DNA of 45,207 nt, taken from NCBI RefSeq assembly GCF_001898805.1, contig NZ_MKVJ01000001.1:1-45207 (forward strand), written 5' to 3'. This document shows, in pieces, positions 44,010 through 45,207 of the stretch. This DNA comes from Leifsonia sp. 71-9 (GTDB lineage Bacteria > Actinomycetota > Actinomycetes > Actinomycetales > Microbacteriaceae). Position numbers and translations under genes: made by a program. The notes under the pieces were generated by a model. The model ran no database searches and was not told the DNA's origin. It saw only the letters and a list, made by a program, of their open reading frames with translations. Every line of letters starts with the position of its first letter. Position 1 is the first letter of the stretch.

Positions 44010-44987
44010 ATGACCTCCGATCTCGTTGTGATCACCGACTGCGATCTGCCCGGCACCGCCGCCGACGACGCGCTCACCGCCGCCGGCCTCCGGGTGCGCC
44101 GAGCCGCCTCGCCGTCGGCCGACGACATCGTCGCCGCCGCGGCCGACGCCTCCGCCCTCATCGTGCAGTGGGCGCCGATCACGGGGGAGTTGCTCGACCG
44201 TCTCCCGAACCTGCGCTTCATCAGCCGGCTCGGGATCGGCTACGACATGATCGACGTCGCGGCGGCGACCGAGCGCGGCATCCTCGTGGCCAACACCCCC
44301 GCCTACTGCCTCGACGAGGTGGCGACCCACACGCTGGCCATGATCCTCGCCCTCGGCCGCGGGCTCGTCTCCTACGATCGCGCCGTGCGCGCCGGGGAAT
44401 GGTCGGCCGTGGATGCGCGCCCGATGGGCTTCCGCCCGTCGGCGACCACGGTCTCCGTCGTCGGGTACGGCCGGATCGGGTCGCTCGTCGCGCGCCGCTG
44501 CGCCGCCCTCGGCTTCCACGTCGTCGTCGCCGACCCGATGGTGCCCGACGCCGACATCCTGGCCGACGGTCTCGAACCGGCCCCGCTGGCCGAGGCCGTC
44601 GCGCGCGCGGACGTGCTCACCCTCCACGCGCCGCTCACCGACGCCACACGGCACCTGGTCGACAGCGCCGCGATCGCGACGATGAAGCCGAACGCCGTGA
44701 TCGTCAACACCTGCCGCGGACCGCTCGTCGACGAGGAGGCGCTCGCCGGCGCGCTCGAGGCCGGCCGCCTGGCCGGCGCCGCGATCGACGTGTTCGAGAA
44801 CGAGCCGCTGCCGGCGTCGAGCCGGCTGCGCGCGATCGACAGCGTGCTGCTCACCCCCCACGCCGCCTGGTACTCGCCGGAGGCGCTCGTCGACCTGCCG
44901 TTGCACGCCGCCGACAACATCATCGACCACTGGGCCGGCCGCGCCGTCCCGGCGATCGTCAACCGGGTCGCCGCCGCGGCCGACTGA
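44010..44987 (+). CDS. 2-hydroxyacid dehydrogenase (CtBP-like / phosphoglycerate dehydrogenase-like)
   Basis: This is an NAD-dependent D-2-hydroxyacid dehydrogenase of 325 residues. The cofactor motif VSVVGYGRIGSLVARRC is near residue 150. The catalytic residues are Arg in NTCRGPLVDE, Glu in DVFENEPLP and His in LLTPHAAWYSPE. The AAWYS segment is typical of the C-terminal-binding-protein-like subgroup. The ATG lies 9 nt past the TATAGC box of the operator, so the mRNA is probably leaderless. It is followed 11 bp later by an FAH-type hydrolase. It may reduce the glyoxylate, pyruvate or hydroxy-oxo acid released by that hydrolase. Confidence 0.9.
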   Translation: MTSDLVVITDCDLPGTAADDALTAAGLRVRRAASPSADDIVAAAADASALIVQWAPITGELLDRLPNLRFISRLGIGYDMIDVAAATERGILVANTPAYCLDEVATHTLAMILALGRGLVSYDRAVRAGEWSAVDARPMGFRPSATTVSVVGYGRIGSLVARRCAALGFHVVVADPMVPDADILADGLEPAPLAEAVARADVLTLHAPLTDATRHLVDSAAIATMKPNAVIVNTCRGPLVDEEALAGALEAGRLAGAAIDVFENEPLPASSRLRAIDSVLLTPHAAWYSPEALVDLPLHAADNIIDHWAGRAVPAIVNRVAAAAD

Positions 44988-44998
44988 GAGGACCTCCG

Positions 44999-45207
44999 AT
45001 GCGATTCCTGCGCCTCGGCCCCGCGGGGGCCGAACGTCCGTTCGTCCGCGCCGACGGCCGGCTCTACGAGCTCGACCCCGTCGCCCCGGACATCGACCCG
45101 GCATTCTTCGCCTCCGACGGCGTCGCGCGCACCGCGGCCGCCCTCGCGGCGGGCGAACTGACCGAGGCCGGGCCGGGGGCCGATGCCCTGCGCATCGGAC
45201 CCCCGGT
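44999..45207 (+). CDS. FAH-family hydrolase, N-terminal part (runs off window)
   Basis: This is the first 69 residues of a fumarylacetoacetate hydrolase-family protein. The start MRFLRLGPAGAERPFVRADGRLYELDP and the following FFASDGVARTAAAL match the N-terminal domain seen in 2,4-diketo-3-deoxy-fuconate or rhamnonate hydrolases and related FAH enzymes. The catalytic metal-binding domain lies beyond the window. AGAGGA precedes the ATG, 11 bp after the dehydrogenase. If the assignment holds, it would cleave a 2,4-diketo acid into pyruvate and a hydroxyacid. Confidence 0.82.
   Translation, partial: MRFLRLGPAGAERPFVRADGRLYELDPVAPDIDPAFFASDGVARTAAALAAGELTEAGPGADALRIGPP

Overview
The window is a high-GC chromosomal segment from an actinobacterium. 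Strong G/C third positions, many GTG starts, TANNNT boxes 6-10 nt before start codons, two Tat-exported proteins, a CWB2 cell-wall protein and the order ilvBNC / serA / leuB / ilvE / gltX all fit Microbacteriaceae (Leifsonia-like). This placement is inference from gene content; no 16S rRNA is present.

Left part (1-18.2 kb), mostly housekeeping. It holds a branched-chain amino acid and serine set: the ilvB 3' end, ilvN, ilvC, serA, leuB and ilvE. Between these lie cutC, a DoxX membrane protein, a DGPF/YCII gene paired with an ECF42-type sigma factor (with a matching promoter at 5500-5526), a TetR/MFS efflux pair sharing a 26-bp palindromic operator, a LysR/class-V-aminotransferase divergent pair with a T-N11-A site, a ketopantoate reductase-like gene, an FAH hydrolase, gltX, a thioredoxin-reductase-like flavoprotein and tRNA-Gln(CUG).

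Middle part (18.4-24.6 kb): a secreted beta-propeller/CWB2 cell-wall protein, an SDR, a small DUF4190-type membrane protein, a Ppx/GppA phosphatase, a siderophore-interacting flavoprotein and a GntR/FCD regulator.

Right part (24.6-45.2 kb), accessory. It looks like one carbohydrate or sugar-acid catabolic regulon. The GntR gene faces a run of 15 genes (24834-42781), many joined by 4-5 base start/stop overlaps. They encode an oxidoreductase, a CUT1 ABC importer lacking its ATPase, an epimerase-like protein, a DapA-like aldolase, a 2-hydroxyacid dehydrogenase, a second Gfo/Idh protein, a GNAT enzyme, a ceramidase-fold protein without a signal peptide, two tandem Tat-exported beta-helix proteins, an SDR, an enolase-superfamily sugar-acid dehydratase and a further SDR. 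A divergent end block adds an SnoaL-like protein, an SDR, another 2-hydroxyacid dehydrogenase and the start of an FAH-type hydrolase.

A 15-bp motif, GCTACATGCTATAGC, with small variations, occurs upstream of gntR (24608), before the first operon gene (24722) and in the distal divergent promoter (43986). A partial inverted copy lies at 43935. This ties both ends of the 20-kb block to one regulator. The enzymes resemble a non-phosphorylative route: sugar oxidation, dehydration by the enolase-superfamily enzyme, a second oxidation to a 2,4-diketo acid, then FAH cleavage. The substrate cannot be told from sequence. The combination with paired exported beta-helix proteins and a cytosolic ceramidase-like enzyme is the best candidate here for an undescribed system.
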